From contig JBKJLF010000430.1 of the NCBI GenBank assembly GCA_046597185.1, positions 1 through 18,420 of the forward strand: a DNA stretch of 18,420 nucleotides, given 5' to 3'. The position numbers and the translations under genes were made by a program. The DNA is from CAMBDR01 sp046597185. Its GTDB lineage: Bacteria; Pseudomonadota; Gammaproteobacteria; Burkholderiales; Burkholderiaceae_D. Shown here piece by piece: positions 8,501 through 15,334 of the stretch. Each line of letters starts with the position of its first letter. The first letter of the stretch is position 1. The notes beneath the pieces were generated by a model, which saw only the letters and a program-made list of their open reading frames with translations, made no database searches and had not been told where the DNA came from.

Positions 8501-11151
8501 TGTTGACGCTGGAAGCGGGTGGACATATTGGACAGACTGGCACGATTACGACCGATAAACTGGCGCTCGAAGCGTTACAAGGCGTGAATTTGTCTGCGGC
8601 CAACCATGTGAATCAACTCGCCGGGCGGGTGGGTGATATGGGGAACCTCGATAATAACTTTAAATTCAATAATGCCCAAAGCCTCAATATCGCGGCCAAT
8701 CTGGATGGCTTGTCGGGGGTGGTGGTTCAAGCCGGGCAAACGGGTTATGACCCACAGATGCCGACTGCTGTGGTGTCGATACGCAGCACTGGGAACTTAA
8801 GCCAATCGACGGGTGCCTTGTTGGGTGGCAAAGCGGTGTATGTTGAAGGCAGCAATGTGGTGCTGAATCAGCTTAATCCGGTGGGTGTGATCGCGGGTTC
8901 ATGGAATGGTAACAGCCCGGGTGATGCGTTTAAATATGCCAGTAGTAACGGCATTGGTTTATCGGAAGTGGATGGGATGTTTGGCATTCGCTATACGGGG
9001 GCCAGCGTACCGAGCCTGGTGTCTTTGTCTGCAGCCAGCGCGGGGATTGGCCAGATGGGCAATGCACCCATCATCACACCAGGCGGTTTGGAGTTGATGA
9101 CCACCGGGCCGGTTCATCTGTCCTCTGCCACCAATAGCATTGGCGCAGTAACCGCCTCAGGCACAGGGCCATTCATGCTGGCCACCAGTACGCCTTTGCA
9201 GATCGGCATCGGCGGTAACGGTGTGAGTACGGCGAATCAACCCATTAGCATTGATGTGAGCAGCGGCGCATTAACCGTTGCTGCAAACGTGAATGCCGGG
9301 CCTGCGGCCTTGCATTTGGGTGGGAAAAATGTTGCTCTGTCGGATGCAGTCTCCATCACAGGCGGCCAAATCGAATTGCAGGCAACCCAGGCTGGCACCG
9401 GGGCGATTACCACCAGTGGTGCGTCGGCGAATATCGGCAATGCCAATACCACCGATGTGTTGTTGCGTTCGGATGTGATCGATTTCCGCGCCTCGGCACC
9501 GAATATTACCGCATTAACCAGCAATGGCGTGATCGCCTTTGTCAATGACAGCGATAACCGGGCCATTACGGTTGATGCCAATTATGGTGGTAATTTCGTT
9601 TCGCATGTGGTCGCCTTTGGTAACGCCGTTACCAGTGATACCAATACCACCGCATCGATTAACTTGGCCACGCCGATTACCGCGCCGGGTATGATTGTTG
9701 GCTTTTTGACCAGTGGCAACTTGACTCAGACGGCACCCATCGTGGCGCAAGGCCTGGTGGTACGTGCTGGCGCTGCCATATTGACCCAGGCCAATCAGGT
9801 ACATGCCATTGCTGCGGATATTACCGGGGCGGGTAATCCCTATTCCCTGATCAATACCGGGGCGCTGAATATTACGAATTTCCCGAATTCGCCCGGCAAT
9901 ATTAGCGGCATCAGAACCATCAACGGCCCTGTCATTGTGAATAATACCGGGGCAGTTGCCATTAATCAGCCAGTTAGCAGCGGCAGCGGTGCGATCAGCA
10001 TCGTGGCACATAGTCCGCTGGTGGTGAATGCACCCGTTTCCAGCACGGGGGGGGCGATTCTCCTGGAGGCAGGTTCAACCGGGAGCACGAGTGATATTTT
10101 GACGATTAGCCAAAATGGATCGGTCAGCGCTGGCACGGGAACGGTCACTTTGCGTGCTGGCAGTTCGATTATTGAACAAGGCGCTGTTCAAGGTTCGGTG
10201 ATACGTCAGCCGAATTTGAATCCGGTGCCATTGCCGACCATCGACCAATGTATCGCCAACCCTGCTTTACCTGACTGTAATCAGGTATTGCCCAATATTA
10301 CCGCCTGTATTGCAACCCCCACTTTGCCGGGTTGTTCGGTGGTACTGCCCAATATCACGGCTTGCATCGCTACACCCACCTTGCCGGGTTGCTCTGTGAT
10401 TTTGCCAAATATCACCGCCTGTATCGCAACGCCCACCTTACCGGGTTGCTCGGTGGTGTTGCCAAATATCACCGCATGTATCGCTACGCCCACCTTGCCG
10501 GGTTGCTCTGTAGTGTTGCCAAATATCACCGCATGTATCGCTACGCCCACCTTGCCGGGTTGCTCTGTGACTTTGCCAAATCTCACCGCCTGTATTGCTA
10601 CACCGACCTTGCCGGGTTGCGCAGTGACTTTGCCAAATCTCACCGCCTGTATCGCCACGCCAACCTTGCCCGGTTGTAGCGCGGTATTGCCGACTCTCGC
10701 CGCATGCACTGGAAACCCCAGTTTGCCCGGTTGTCTAGTCGTTTTGCCGCCAACCCAGCAAACCACGACCCAACCGATTTCACAGGCACTCAATGAAACG
10801 GTGAATGTCATCAATAACCTGACGGCCAAACCCGCGCTTGTTCCATCAATCGTGAGTAAGCCCGTACCAGCACCAGCAGCACCAGCGGAACCCACCACCC
10901 TGGCCTTGGCCGACACCAAAGCGCTGCCTGCCGACCTGAAACCCGGCGATGCCAAAGCTGTGGATAAACCAACTGACGCCAAGCCTGGTGACAAACCCGC
11001 TGATAAGCTTGCTGACGATGCCAAAAAAGATCCGAAGAAGGATGATAAGAAAGATGAAAAGAAAGATGAAAAGAAAGATGAAAAAGTCGCCTCAGCCAAG
11101 GATGGCGCAGCCAAGAAAGATGAGCCTGTCAAAAAACTATATTGCAACTAA
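5533..11151 (+). CDS. TpsA exoprotein: filamentous haemagglutinin-type adhesin with Cys-repeat C-terminus
   Basis: Large secreted beta-helix protein exported by the TpsB two genes upstream, probably a surface adhesin. Signal peptide ~1-35 (ends LSAA/NP). The TPS secretion domain follows to ~residue 290, with canonical motifs NSDSAVLNRI and NPNGIVFG (116-120 is NPNGI). The FHA-family hinge GFVETSGK ... GTLLLDP is near 390-415. Residues ~415-1560 are Gly/Asn/Thr-rich beta-helix repeats with no cysteine at all. Residues 1567-1737 are nine 19-residue C-x8-C repeats, then a Pro/Ala linker, and a Lys/Asp-rich tail (DKKDEKKDEKKDEK) ending LYCN. TpsA-family membership is certain. The receptor is unknown. 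The C-terminus may anchor the protein in the TpsB pore, by analogy with the disulfide loop of Haemophilus HMW1. Confidence 0.95.
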   Translation: MKSNTASTSATRTIRALAGLSLLAGFASLSGLSAANPVGPQVVNGQASFVQNGSTLTITNSPNAVINWQNFSINAGEVTRFLQQNSDSAVLNRILGQNPSQILGALQSNGRVYLINPNGIVFGQGAQINVNGLLASSLAMSDQDFIAGKRHFIGNPNNGKVENRGSINTPGGGSVFLLGPAVENSGIINAPNGDVLLAAGHSVRLVDSSNPEVQVVVSAPQALAVNLGQIMAQGGRIGIYGALVRQAGRVSADSAVVGENGKIIFKASQDTLLDSGSVTSANGVGKGGEVQVLGGRVAVLGNARVEANGQTGGGNILVGGDYHGDNAKVQNATRTIFDKDASLSADAGQNGNGGKVIVWANDRTNALGLITARGGSQSGDGGFVETSGKNTLDFHAKVNLSAPKGKNGTLLLDPANILIVAGTGDGDNDSSTSNFHGGMNPNGTVLFNDAELTIPSPPLSKIYQSEIEGFTGSNLVIEAGNSIVATGMFAGGSLTLPIDVNLLMRTRNLTSDGTVNPGIDLSQSGIPGPLDVIARGTGNITLQTGIGNQLNANIKIGKLLANSGNINVMARGDVMVGNAVSTNSGNLFLDGDSISLAAGGQFLGGTGAINLTAHGSGGLTFGTGSVTNITGGNTSDMIRLVADNMQIDGSISSGTQGEVRISPSLSTRPLNLVTSKTQNALEFTQNDLNNISSANLTLNAQSDINVNTNITLPSVKRLGLFADNINLPNQLGLAAADGRITANAMTSIGMTSSGGLNTTGMGGGIFLQSDKIILGGMANSINVGAGSVFIAPLNNTTSIEVGSSATSSTNILGLSNSGLSTISSAGFVEIGTRTFNWAGNTTVLMGGLDLTGGGITGNVRLLGGKGTGNLTVNGIVKVPSGIELASDKLLTIASGGGVQANNIRLVADQMLLNGGDGSIKTNSGVAWVLPRTNGKNIDLGSTSDSTPNTLELSAAELNSFSGTGVLRIGDFASSFDLNVSANIAPAFAGVLTLEAGGHIGQTGTITTDKLALEALQGVNLSAANHVNQLAGRVGDMGNLDNNFKFNNAQSLNIAANLDGLSGVVVQAGQTGYDPQMPTAVVSIRSTGNLSQSTGALLGGKAVYVEGSNVVLNQLNPVGVIAGSWNGNSPGDAFKYASSNGIGLSEVDGMFGIRYTGASVPSLVSLSAASAGIGQMGNAPIITPGGLELMTTGPVHLSSATNSIGAVTASGTGPFMLATSTPLQIGIGGNGVSTANQPISIDVSSGALTVAANVNAGPAALHLGGKNVALSDAVSITGGQIELQATQAGTGAITTSGASANIGNANTTDVLLRSDVIDFRASAPNITALTSNGVIAFVNDSDNRAITVDANYGGNFVSHVVAFGNAVTSDTNTTASINLATPITAPGMIVGFLTSGNLTQTAPIVAQGLVVRAGAAILTQANQVHAIAADITGAGNPYSLINTGALNITNFPNSPGNISGIRTINGPVIVNNTGAVAINQPVSSGSGAISIVAHSPLVVNAPVSSTGGAILLEAGSTGSTSDILTISQNGSVSAGTGTVTLRAGSSIIEQGAVQGSVIRQPNLNPVPLPTIDQCIANPALPDCNQVLPNITACIATPTLPGCSVVLPNITACIATPTLPGCSVILPNITACIATPTLPGCSVVLPNITACIATPTLPGCSVVLPNITACIATPTLPGCSVTLPNLTACIATPTLPGCAVTLPNLTACIATPTLPGCSAVLPTLAACTGNPSLPGCLVVLPPTQQTTTQPISQALNETVNVINNLTAKPALVPSIVSKPVPAPAAPAEPTTLALADTKALPADLKPGDAKAVDKPTDAKPGDKPADKLADDAKKDPKKDDKKDEKKDEKKDEKVASAKDGAAKKDEPVKKLYCN
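10231..10743 (+). repeat. Nine tandem 57-bp repeats in tpsA (19-residue C-x8-C units)
   Basis: Exactly nine in-frame 57-bp units. Consensus protein unit: LPNITACIATPTLPGCSVV. Units 2-8 are nearly identical in protein; unit 1 (CIANPALPDCNQV) and unit 9 (CTGNPSLPGCLVV) are diverged edges. Each unit has Cys at positions 7 and 16, giving 18 cysteines. Synonymous differences between copies (ggtggtg/gtagtg, tatcg/tattg) show the array is not freshly amplified, although units 4 and 5 are almost the same at DNA level. Confidence 0.97.
11047..11082 (+). repeat. Three perfect 12-bp repeats encoding KKDE in the tpsA tail
   Basis: Unit AAGAAAGATGAA occurs three times in frame, preceded by the related AAGAAGGATGAT. 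It encodes a highly charged Lys/Asp/Glu stretch. Because the unit is a multiple of three, slippage would alter tail length without breaking the frame. Confidence 0.9.
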
Positions 11152-11178
11152 TCGCTTTGGTGAGTGCATCATTCCAAG

Positions 11179-13557
11179 ATGAACATTCGCAGAAAACGAG
11201 TCGGCTTCCTGGTGAACCACCTGGGTTGGGAAGGCCTGTACACCAATCGCCTGTGGCGTGCCGCCTTGGTTTGTGCCGAGCGGCGCGGCATTGATTTGGT
11301 GGTCTTCACTGGCCCGCAGGACGCCAGCGACTTCCTTGAACAAAGTGTCCAGACCGCCGTTTTTCGCATGGTCAACCCACGCCGCCTGGATGGCTTGATA
11401 CTCAATCCCGGCATCAAGTACTATATGGATGCAGTGCCAATTCCGGTGTTTTCCGAAGAGTTTCGCGGCATCCCCATGATTTCGATTGCCGAGACCTTGC
11501 CCGAAATCCCTTCGGTGGTGATCGATAATTTCGGTGGCATGTGCGATCTGGTTAACCATCTGGTGCAAGTTCATGGCCGTCGTAAGCAAGCCTTCATCTG
11601 TGGGCCGACAAACTCGGAAGATGCGCGCATTCGCCTGGTAGCCTGGAGCCAGACCCTGCGCTCGCACGGGCTTGAGGTGAACCCCGATCTGATTTTCGCG
11701 GGCGACTATATCATGGTCGCTGAGCTTGACAAACTCGTTGCCAGATGGAAAATGGATCAACCATTTGATGCCGTCGTTGCCGCCAGTGATTTGATGGCCT
11801 ATCAAGTCATTCAAGCCTTGCGCCAGGCAGGCATTCAGGTGCCGCAAGATGTATCGGTGGTCGGGTTCGATGATAATCCCCAGAACCGCTATTACGATCC
11901 GCCTCTCACCTCGGTTAACCAACCCATTGAAGCCCAGGTTGAAGCGGCTTTCAAGTGCCTTGATGAGCTATGGGTGGGGCAGTGTCCGGCTGCGGTGACT
12001 GAACTCAGCAGTCAGTTACGGGTGCGCGCTTCGTGCGGCTGCCCGGAAGCGGGCTGGAGCATTGATCCGGCCTTAAAGGGCGCGCTGGATTCATTCCTGG
12101 GCAGCACAGATGCCGATTTTGCCATGTCGGACGAATTGCTACAACACGGGCAAAACTATGCTGATTTGGCATTTGATGCATGGCATGCACTGGGGGGCAT
12201 ATTGCCCGACGCCGCATCCAGGCAGCGTTTGGATCAAATTCAGGCGCAATTGTTTTTTAACTCGATCCAAAAATTGAGAATACCCAGCGCCACCAATCCG
12301 TTGGAAGAACAAAATCGAGCCAAATTGGGCAGGAAGTTAATGCTTTGTTCGGATCTGAAAGAGCTGGCGGATTTGATGGAAAATGCACTGCCTTCGGTAG
12401 GGATTGAATCGTTTTGCCTGTCCGTGCAGCCTAAGTTTGCGCTTTCAGATCATTTCGTCAACAACACGGAAGTCGTCGGCACCGACGTGAATGGGCCAGA
12501 TGCAGACGGCACGTATATCGTTTCTGCCAGCTTGCCCAAAATGACCAATGCTTGTCGGGAATCTCGCTTCTTACCCACCTTGCTTGCGCCAGACTCCTGG
12601 TTTGCCAGCCTTGAACGCACAGACCATATGGTATTGCCGATTGTCGCTTGCGACGCCTGGATTGGCATTTTGCTGATTCAATTGAAACCACAGTTTCAAG
12701 AACTTATTTTGCAGATTCAAGCCGCACTCTCATTGGTGTGTGACCGGGAAATAAAAATCAGAAGGGCGCTCAGGCTGAACCAGAGCAGTTTGAATGAGTC
12801 GCTGCTGAGTGCAGAGCGAATAAGAACCGTAGGCACCCTGGTGCGTGGGGTGGCGCATGAGGTGAATACACCGCTGGGTATCAGCGTGACATTGGGCTCC
12901 TGGCTACAGGAAAAGTTGGACGAATTCAGCAGTCGGTTTGCACACGGCAAGCTTACCAAGCAGTATTTGGACGAGTTTATCAATGGGGGGCGAGAGGGCA
13001 TCGAGGGCCTGAATGGCAATTTGAACCGGGTTGCGGAATTGATTCAAGTATTCAAGAAGGTTTCGGTCACACAGTATTCTGACAGTGCGGTTCAAAGTGA
13101 TCTGCAAGATGAAGTCCGGCATGTATGCCAACTGTTGAATTCAGAATTAAAGGCCAGATTTATTCGACTCGAAATCGTGGCTGACGCGCCCATGCCAGTG
13201 ACGACCCTGTGCGTGGTATTGAACGAAATCATCACCCATTTGATACGCAACGCCATCGATCACGCTTTCCCGAAAGGCAGTGACAAAGAGCCCATCATCA
13301 CCATTGCCATGGGAGAAGCGGCGCAATCGGGCGATGTGTTTGTCAAAGTCGCAGATAATGGCGTTGGCTTTTCAAAGGCGGTCAAATCCCAGATATTTGA
13401 TCCGTTTTTCTCGACCAATCAAGCCGCTGGCCATCTTGGTTTGGGTCTGGCGATTGTGGCCAATTTGGTCAACGATTGCCTGTGCGGCAAAATCGAATGT
13501 GAATCGTCGATAGACTCAGGTACGGAATTTGTGATTACCTTTGCGCGGCATTTTTAA
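11179..13557 (+). CDS. Soluble sensor histidine kinase with LacI/PurR-type ligand-binding domain
   Basis: Predicted cytoplasmic kinase (no signal peptide, no membrane helix). Residues ~5-275 form a LacI/GalR-type periplasmic-binding-like domain (Peripla_BP_3): GFLVNHLGWEGLYTNRLW at the start, VVAASDLMAYQVIQALRQAG and VSVVGFDDNP near 195-230. No helix-turn-helix precedes it. The motif RASCGC (~282-288) follows, as seen in related LacI-sensor/GGDEF or kinase fusions. A GAF-like region is at ~385-520. The DHp helix has phospho-acceptor His560 (GVAHEVNTPLG). The HATPase has N-box Asn691, DNGVGF Asp726 and GLGLAI ~756. No receiver or output domain is attached and no response regulator is in the window. 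ATG 11179 is preferred over GTG 11164, which has no ribosome site; both sites are weak. It starts 27 bp after tpsA. Confidence 0.88.
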   Translation: MNIRRKRVGFLVNHLGWEGLYTNRLWRAALVCAERRGIDLVVFTGPQDASDFLEQSVQTAVFRMVNPRRLDGLILNPGIKYYMDAVPIPVFSEEFRGIPMISIAETLPEIPSVVIDNFGGMCDLVNHLVQVHGRRKQAFICGPTNSEDARIRLVAWSQTLRSHGLEVNPDLIFAGDYIMVAELDKLVARWKMDQPFDAVVAASDLMAYQVIQALRQAGIQVPQDVSVVGFDDNPQNRYYDPPLTSVNQPIEAQVEAAFKCLDELWVGQCPAAVTELSSQLRVRASCGCPEAGWSIDPALKGALDSFLGSTDADFAMSDELLQHGQNYADLAFDAWHALGGILPDAASRQRLDQIQAQLFFNSIQKLRIPSATNPLEEQNRAKLGRKLMLCSDLKELADLMENALPSVGIESFCLSVQPKFALSDHFVNNTEVVGTDVNGPDADGTYIVSASLPKMTNACRESRFLPTLLAPDSWFASLERTDHMVLPIVACDAWIGILLIQLKPQFQELILQIQAALSLVCDREIKIRRALRLNQSSLNESLLSAERIRTVGTLVRGVAHEVNTPLGISVTLGSWLQEKLDEFSSRFAHGKLTKQYLDEFINGGREGIEGLNGNLNRVAELIQVFKKVSVTQYSDSAVQSDLQDEVRHVCQLLNSELKARFIRLEIVADAPMPVTTLCVVLNEIITHLIRNAIDHAFPKGSDKEPIITIAMGEAAQSGDVFVKVADNGVGFSKAVKSQIFDPFFSTNQAAGHLGLGLAIVANLVNDCLCGKIECESSIDSGTEFVITFARHF

Positions 13558-13667
13558 AATTAATATTGATCCAGGCGCAAGCTGATTCAAATAAAACGGG
13601 TTTGTCGCGCTATGGTTTCCAAATCATGGGGTTCGTCCCCGAGCGTACAATCTCCTGCCAGAATGCT

Positions 13668-13675
13668 GGGGGGGG
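13668..13675. repeat. G8 homopolymer in the convergent gap
   Basis: Eight G in a row in the 122-bp space between the kinase gene (plus) and the pentapeptide gene (minus), 4 bp beyond the latter's stop. A GGGG-TTCGT-CCCC mini-hairpin lies at 13628-13640. The gap has no hairpin followed by a T-tract, so no intrinsic terminator is called. Confidence 0.8.
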
Positions 13676-13679
13676 AATA

Positions 13680-14648
13680 TCACTGATGGGGGCTGTTGCC
13701 GGTGGTTAATAGCACGCGTACTTGGCGTGGTGCCGGTAGCGTGTTGCGGGTTTGGGCCAGATGAAGGTTTTGCGCGTCTTGCCAGATGCAGCCTTGTAGT
13801 TTTGCTCCGGTGAAGCGGGCGTGTTGTAGATTTGCGCCAGAGAAATTGGTTGCGCTGAGGTTGGCAGCGGTGAAATTGGTGGCGTTGATGCAGCGAATCG
13901 TCAGTTGCAAACGGCGCAACAATGATAGTTGGGGTTCTTCTTTTTGAATGGCGCGGCGGCCTAGTATTACACCTAATCGGATAAAAATAATTGCTGCGAC
14001 CGCAAGCGCGACCCCACCCGTGCCCGTGATTTTGCTCGCGCGCGAAATCGCGAGCGCGCCCATTAGCGCGACCCCGCCCGCGACCGCAGGCGCGACCCCG
14101 CCCGCGACCGCTAGCGCGCCACCGCCCGCGACCGCGGCACAGATTGTGGCCCCGAGTGAGTGCCCGATTGCACTCGCGATCATGTTCCAGAATGCGCTCG
14201 TGGCCGCGTCCGCGCCCACGAGCGGGAGTGCGCACGCGACTATAGTCAGAAAAAGCCACGCCAGATAGTCGAAGCGCTGCCGTTGTACTGCTAGCCAAAT
14301 TACAAAGCTGCTTAACAATGCGAATATGGCAGTTATCTCAAGTATGTGCGCGGTTACCGATAAGCCTGCTCCTTTTAATGCAGCTTCAAACAGCAGCACC
14401 AAAAGCACCATGCCAAATAAATTCAAGAAGCCTGCAACCACCCCAACGAACAATTGCATCACCCCTGCAACAACAATCAATCCCTTACCTGATTTTCCCA
14501 TCTGCGCCCGGCAAAACTTCGCCCCGCTCAAATCTGCCCCAGAAAAATCCACCCCACCCAGCTTGGCATCAGAAAAATCCGCCCCACGCAAGTCCTGCCC
14601 CTTAAACGACTTACCCCGCAAATCCTGCCCGCTAAAATCCTTGCCCAT
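13680..14648 (-). CDS. Membrane protein with pentapeptide repeats at both ends
   Basis: 322 residues from the ATG at 14648, preceded by GGGGG 6 nt upstream and 31 bp after the previous gene's stop; the longer frame to 14750 would overlap that gene by 71 bp. Residues ~4-50 are pentapeptide (A(D/N)Lxx) repeats: DFSGQDLRGKSF, GADFSDAKLGGVDFSGADL. Residues ~53-235 hold four or more hydrophobic segments, including an Ala/Gly/Val-rich stretch. Residues ~250-300 resume pentapeptide repeats (NFTAANLSATNFSGANL). Pentapeptide repeats fold as a right-handed quadrilateral beta-helix. The DFSGQ(D/N)LRG opening is common in a widespread, uncharacterised family of membrane pentapeptide proteins. Function unknown. 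Confidence 0.85.
   Translation of the reverse strand: MGKDFSGQDLRGKSFKGQDLRGADFSDAKLGGVDFSGADLSGAKFCRAQMGKSGKGLIVVAGVMQLFVGVVAGFLNLFGMVLLVLLFEAALKGAGLSVTAHILEITAIFALLSSFVIWLAVQRQRFDYLAWLFLTIVACALPLVGADAATSAFWNMIASAIGHSLGATICAAVAGGGALAVAGGVAPAVAGGVALMGALAISRASKITGTGGVALAVAAIIFIRLGVILGRRAIQKEEPQLSLLRRLQLTIRCINATNFTAANLSATNFSGANLQHARFTGAKLQGCIWQDAQNLHLAQTRNTLPAPRQVRVLLTTGNSPHQ
14067..14138 (-). repeat. Three 24-bp GC-rich tandem repeats inside the pentapeptide gene
   Basis: Three direct copies at 14067-14090, 14091-14114 and 14115-14138, each built around CCCGCGACCGC. They encode on the minus strand an eight-residue AVAGGVAx repeat in a hydrophobic segment. The surroundings (13995-14138) are far richer in GC than the rest of the gene and contain a GCTCGCG/CGCGAGC inverted repeat at 14034-14055. 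Confidence 0.88.
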
Positions 14649-14679
14649 TTCGCCCCCAACAGCCGTTGGTTTCAATGAT

Positions 14680-15240
14680 TCAATGCGCCACATCCTGAAA
14701 CACATCGTCGATGGTCGGCGCATCCATTGCGCGATCAAACCAAGCCTCAATTTGCGCGCTGGAAGCTTGGCTTACCTGCTCTTGTACCGATCGCGGCAAG
14801 TTGCCAAAACGACGGGTCAATAATCGGTTCAGCATGGCCGATTCACCACCTTGCCAACCCTTTTGCAAACCCGTTTGCAAATCCTCTTGCCGTTGTCGCT
14901 CCGACCTGATACGTTCGATTGACGTGATATATTCCATTTGTTGTTCCTCCTCCAGTACGGTGACGAAATTGTCCAATTGCATTTCTAACTGTGGCGGCAA
15001 GGCCATCATCCAGTCAATTACGGCAAAAAACTCACGAATCAGTGTTGCATCCCACTTGCGCGCATACAACAGGCGCACTAGCTTGCATTTTACTTCAAAG
15101 CGGGTAGCTATGTCACGTCGCGTAGCGCGGGTTTGCAGATAGGCAAGTGTTAGCAGTGCAAACGGATTAGAAGGGGTCGCCAATTTTTCTTCCTGCTTCG
15201 CAAAGCCGATTAGTTTTACAATGGGGAAACTAAAATCCAT
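14680..15240 (-). CDS. Rpn-like / DUF4351 protein lacking its N-terminal nuclease half
   Basis: 186 residues from ATG 15240, which has GGGG 6 nt upstream; a TTG at 15252 is an alternative. It resembles the second half of the Rpn/YhgA-like (recombination-promoting nuclease, PD-(D/E)XK) proteins found in proteobacteria and cyanobacteria: it opens with FSFPIVKL, continues NPFALLTLAYLQT and VRLLYARKW, then FFAVIDWMMALPPQLE, and ends in a DUF4351-like domain (LNRLLTRRFGNLP, SSAQIEAWFDRAMDAPTIDDVF). Full-length relatives are about 300 residues, with the nuclease motifs in the N-terminal part that is absent here. The 94 bp upstream do not encode that part. It is most likely a remnant, although a ribosome site is present and a shortened product could be made. 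Confidence 0.7.
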   Translation of the reverse strand: MDFSFPIVKLIGFAKQEEKLATPSNPFALLTLAYLQTRATRRDIATRFEVKCKLVRLLYARKWDATLIREFFAVIDWMMALPPQLEMQLDNFVTVLEEEQQMEYITSIERIRSERQRQEDLQTGLQKGWQGGESAMLNRLLTRRFGNLPRSVQEQVSQASSAQIEAWFDRAMDAPTIDDVFQDVAH

Positions 15241-15334
15241 TTTACACCCCAACTTAGTGCTTCATTATCGATTCGTAAGCGATGCGTTTATGCAAATTCA
15301 GGTCGGAAAGATCGGGGATTTCAATTTTTTCATG

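Noticed and set aside
10332..10679. Plus-strand repeat frame (HRYTHLAGLL units) inside tpsA
   Set aside because: Out-of-frame reading of the same 57-bp repeats; no ribosome site.
10231..10743. 57-bp array considered as a CRISPR or other non-coding array
   Set aside because: No unique spacers; units are contiguous, in frame with tpsA and vary mostly at third codon positions.
10281..11147. Long minus-strand frame (288 codons) with Lys/Val-rich repeats, opposite the tpsA repeat array
   Set aside because: It is the mirror of the 57-bp repeats and the Lys/Asp codons of tpsA; its periodicity is explained entirely by the sense gene and it has no recognisable domain.
13628..13640. GGGG-TTCGT-CCCC hairpin in the convergent gap as a terminator
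   Set aside because: Four-base stem with no U-tract on either strand.
13624..14298. Minus-strand frame of 224 codons rich in Arg-Gly (GRGRG)
   Set aside because: Alternative frame of the GC-rich repeats in the pentapeptide gene, which has coherent domains in its own frame.
14326..14823. Plus-strand frame of 165 codons antisense to the pentapeptide and Rpn-like genes
   Set aside because: Pro/Lys-rich mirror of the pentapeptide repeats; spans the gap between two real minus-strand genes and has no start signal.
15253..15334. 26-codon open frame after the immunity-like gene's TAG (EKIEIPDLSDLNLHKR)
   Set aside because: Looks peptide-like, but has no normal start codon and is short enough to be chance; kept out of the gene list.
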